Origin: Opitutia bacterium
Lineage (GTDB): Bacteria; Verrucomicrobiota; Verrucomicrobiia; Opitutales; Coraliomargaritaceae
Direction: 5' to 3'
DNA length: 7,714 nucleotides
NCBI GenBank assembly: GCA_003503355.1
Contig: DOCS01000192.1
Coordinates: 1-7,714 of the forward strand
Below, piece by piece: positions 6,787-7,714 of the stretch. Numbering within the stretch: position 1 is the first letter of the stretch; the number at the start of each line of letters is the position of its first letter. The position numbers were made by a program, and so were the translations under genes. The notes beneath the pieces were generated by a model. The model made no database searches. It was given only the letters and a program-made list of their open reading frames with translations, and was not told the origin of the DNA.

Positions 6787-7714
6787 ATGTCGCTCCTCTC
6801 ACAGTCGGAACCATTTCAAACCGCGCTCGCCGCATGGTATGCAAGCGCCCAGCGAGCGCTGCCCTGGCGCACGCAGCCCAGCCTGTATCGCACCGTGGTA
6901 TCCGAGCTGATGGCACAGCAGACACAAATCAAAACCATGCTGCCGTATTTCGCCCGCTGGATGGAGCGCTTCCCCGACTTCGAGGCACTCGCCGCAGCCC
7001 CCAGCGAGGACGTCCTCAAGCACTGGGAAGGCCTCGGCTACTACAGCCGTGCACGCAATCTCCACAAACTCGCACAGACCTACGTCGCACTGGAAACAAA
7101 GCCAACCAATGCCAAGCAGTGGCAGGCGCTGCCAGGCATAGGCCCCTACACCTCCGCAGCCATCAGCTCCATTGCACAAAACTACCCGGCCGCGGTGGTC
7201 GACGGCAATGTGGTCCGTATACTCGCCCGCCTGACCAACGACGCGCGCACGTTCAAAAACAACGGCGCGGCGGTCAAAGCCTTCACCACGCTCGCCGATC
7301 AAATACTCAACCACCGCACTCCCGGCGACCACAACCAAGCGATGATGGAGCTCGGCGCCACGGTTTGCCAAAAACACAATCCACTGTGCACCGTGTGCCC
7401 GGTGGTACAATTCTGTGCAGGCGCAGCCGGCGGTGCCCCCGAAACGATTCCCAAGATTGAGCGCAAAGCCACCGAGCACGTTGCAATCGACCGCCTGTGG
7501 ATTGTGCACGACAACAAGCTACTGTTGCACCGCATCCCCTCAGACGCCAAGCAACTCGCAGGACAATATGAGCTACCGAGTCCCTGCCACTTTGAGCAAA
7601 AATTCAAACTCGGCAAAGCCCTCGCCACCAAGAGCCGCGGCATCACCAACAAGCGCATCACAGAAACAATCTACCCCCTCAGCCCTCAGTCCTCAATCCT
7701 CAGCCCTCAAGTCT
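6787..7714 (+). CDS. mutY: A/G-specific adenine DNA glycosylase MutY (3' end outside the window)
   Basis: MutY removes adenine mispaired with 8-oxoguanine. From ATG 6787, 309 codons are visible and the frame is open at the window edge. Key residues are present: E40 in SELMAQQTQI (general acid; E37 in E. coli), the helix-hairpin-helix LPGIGPYTSAAI (115-126), D139 in VVDGNVVRILAR (D138 in E. coli), and an iron-sulfur ligand set C194-X6-C201-X2-C204-X5-C210. The C-terminal NUDIX-like 8-oxoG recognition domain begins near 230, with GQYELP (about 271-276) in the place of the usual GLWELP and SRGITNKRI (286-294). From residue 297 the frame enters a heptanucleotide repeat array, giving PLSPQSSILSPQV; this tail is not family-typical. 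A GTG at 6763 is in frame, but ATG 6787 fits better. MutY is usually about 350 residues, so roughly 40-60 are missing. Divergent from rnhC. Confidence 0.94.
   Translation, partial: MSLLSQSEPFQTALAAWYASAQRALPWRTQPSLYRTVVSELMAQQTQIKTMLPYFARWMERFPDFEALAAAPSEDVLKHWEGLGYYSRARNLHKLAQTYVALETKPTNAKQWQALPGIGPYTSAAISSIAQNYPAAVVDGNVVRILARLTNDARTFKNNGAAVKAFTTLADQILNHRTPGDHNQAMMELGATVCQKHNPLCTVCPVVQFCAGAAGGAPETIPKIERKATEHVAIDRLWIVHDNKLLLHRIPSDAKQLAGQYELPSPCHFEQKFKLGKALATKSRGITNKRITETIYPLSPQSSILSPQV
7677..7711 (+). repeat. Heptanucleotide tandem repeat, five units of CCTCARY type, within mutY
   Basis: Five contiguous 7-nt units begin with CCTCA and end in GC, GT, AT, GC and AG in order (starts at 7677, 7684, 7691, 7698 and 7705). 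The array may continue past the edge. It lies inside the mutY frame; three units (21 nt) encode seven residues, giving an LSPQSSI period. As read, none of the three + frames contains a stop, so gain or loss of units would shift the frame without immediate termination. It resembles the short tandemly repeated heptamers (STRR, CCCCARY-like) known from filamentous cyanobacteria, although this genome is probably not cyanobacterial. Confidence 0.9.

Noticed and set aside
6768..7460. 230-codon + strand frame and a similar - strand frame (6799-7509) over mutY
   Set aside because: Both are Arg/His/Pro- or Cys/Gly-rich alternative readings of mutY, which has all its catalytic and iron-sulfur residues in frame 1.

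Overview
The window looks like ordinary chromosomal housekeeping DNA from a moderately GC-rich Gram-negative bacterium. The best-supported guess is Verrucomicrobiota, perhaps the Opitutales/Puniceicoccales group. Three things point that way: an RNase HIII (rather than HII) directly upstream of a PilT-type ATPase, a DUF374 lysophospholipid acyltransferase-like protein, and the style of the PilT. This is inference from family knowledge, not a database match. No phage, transposon, CRISPR array, rRNA or tRNA was recognised.

Layout, left half (+ strand): the C-terminal part of folD (1-345) overlaps by 4 nt an RDD-family membrane protein (342-989). After a 110-nt gap comes a soluble protein with a receiver domain followed by a histidine kinase core (TTG start, 1100-2212), then proC six bases later (2219-3025). 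A 439-nt stretch without an intact gene follows. It contains a hairpin and one frame that reads like eroded protein, interrupted only by TAG codons. Next is a DUF374 acyltransferase-like gene (3465-4382).

Layout, right half: a convergent intergenic region with two hairpins (4383-4549) separates the + strand genes from a two-gene - strand unit, rnhC (6666 to 5665) then pilT (5629 to 4550), 35 nt apart. A 120-nt divergent spacer precedes mutY on the + strand (6787 to the window end, truncated by the edge).

Roles: one-carbon/folate metabolism (FolD), proline synthesis (ProC), lipid acylation (DUF374), signalling (REC-HK), pilus retraction (PilT), and nucleic-acid maintenance (RNase HIII, MutY). 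No single pathway links them. The most unusual features are an array of five heptanucleotide repeats of the CCTCARY type inside the mutY reading frame at the right edge, the amber-interrupted frame after proC, and an Asn in place of the acidic residue next to the kinase's phospho-accepting His.
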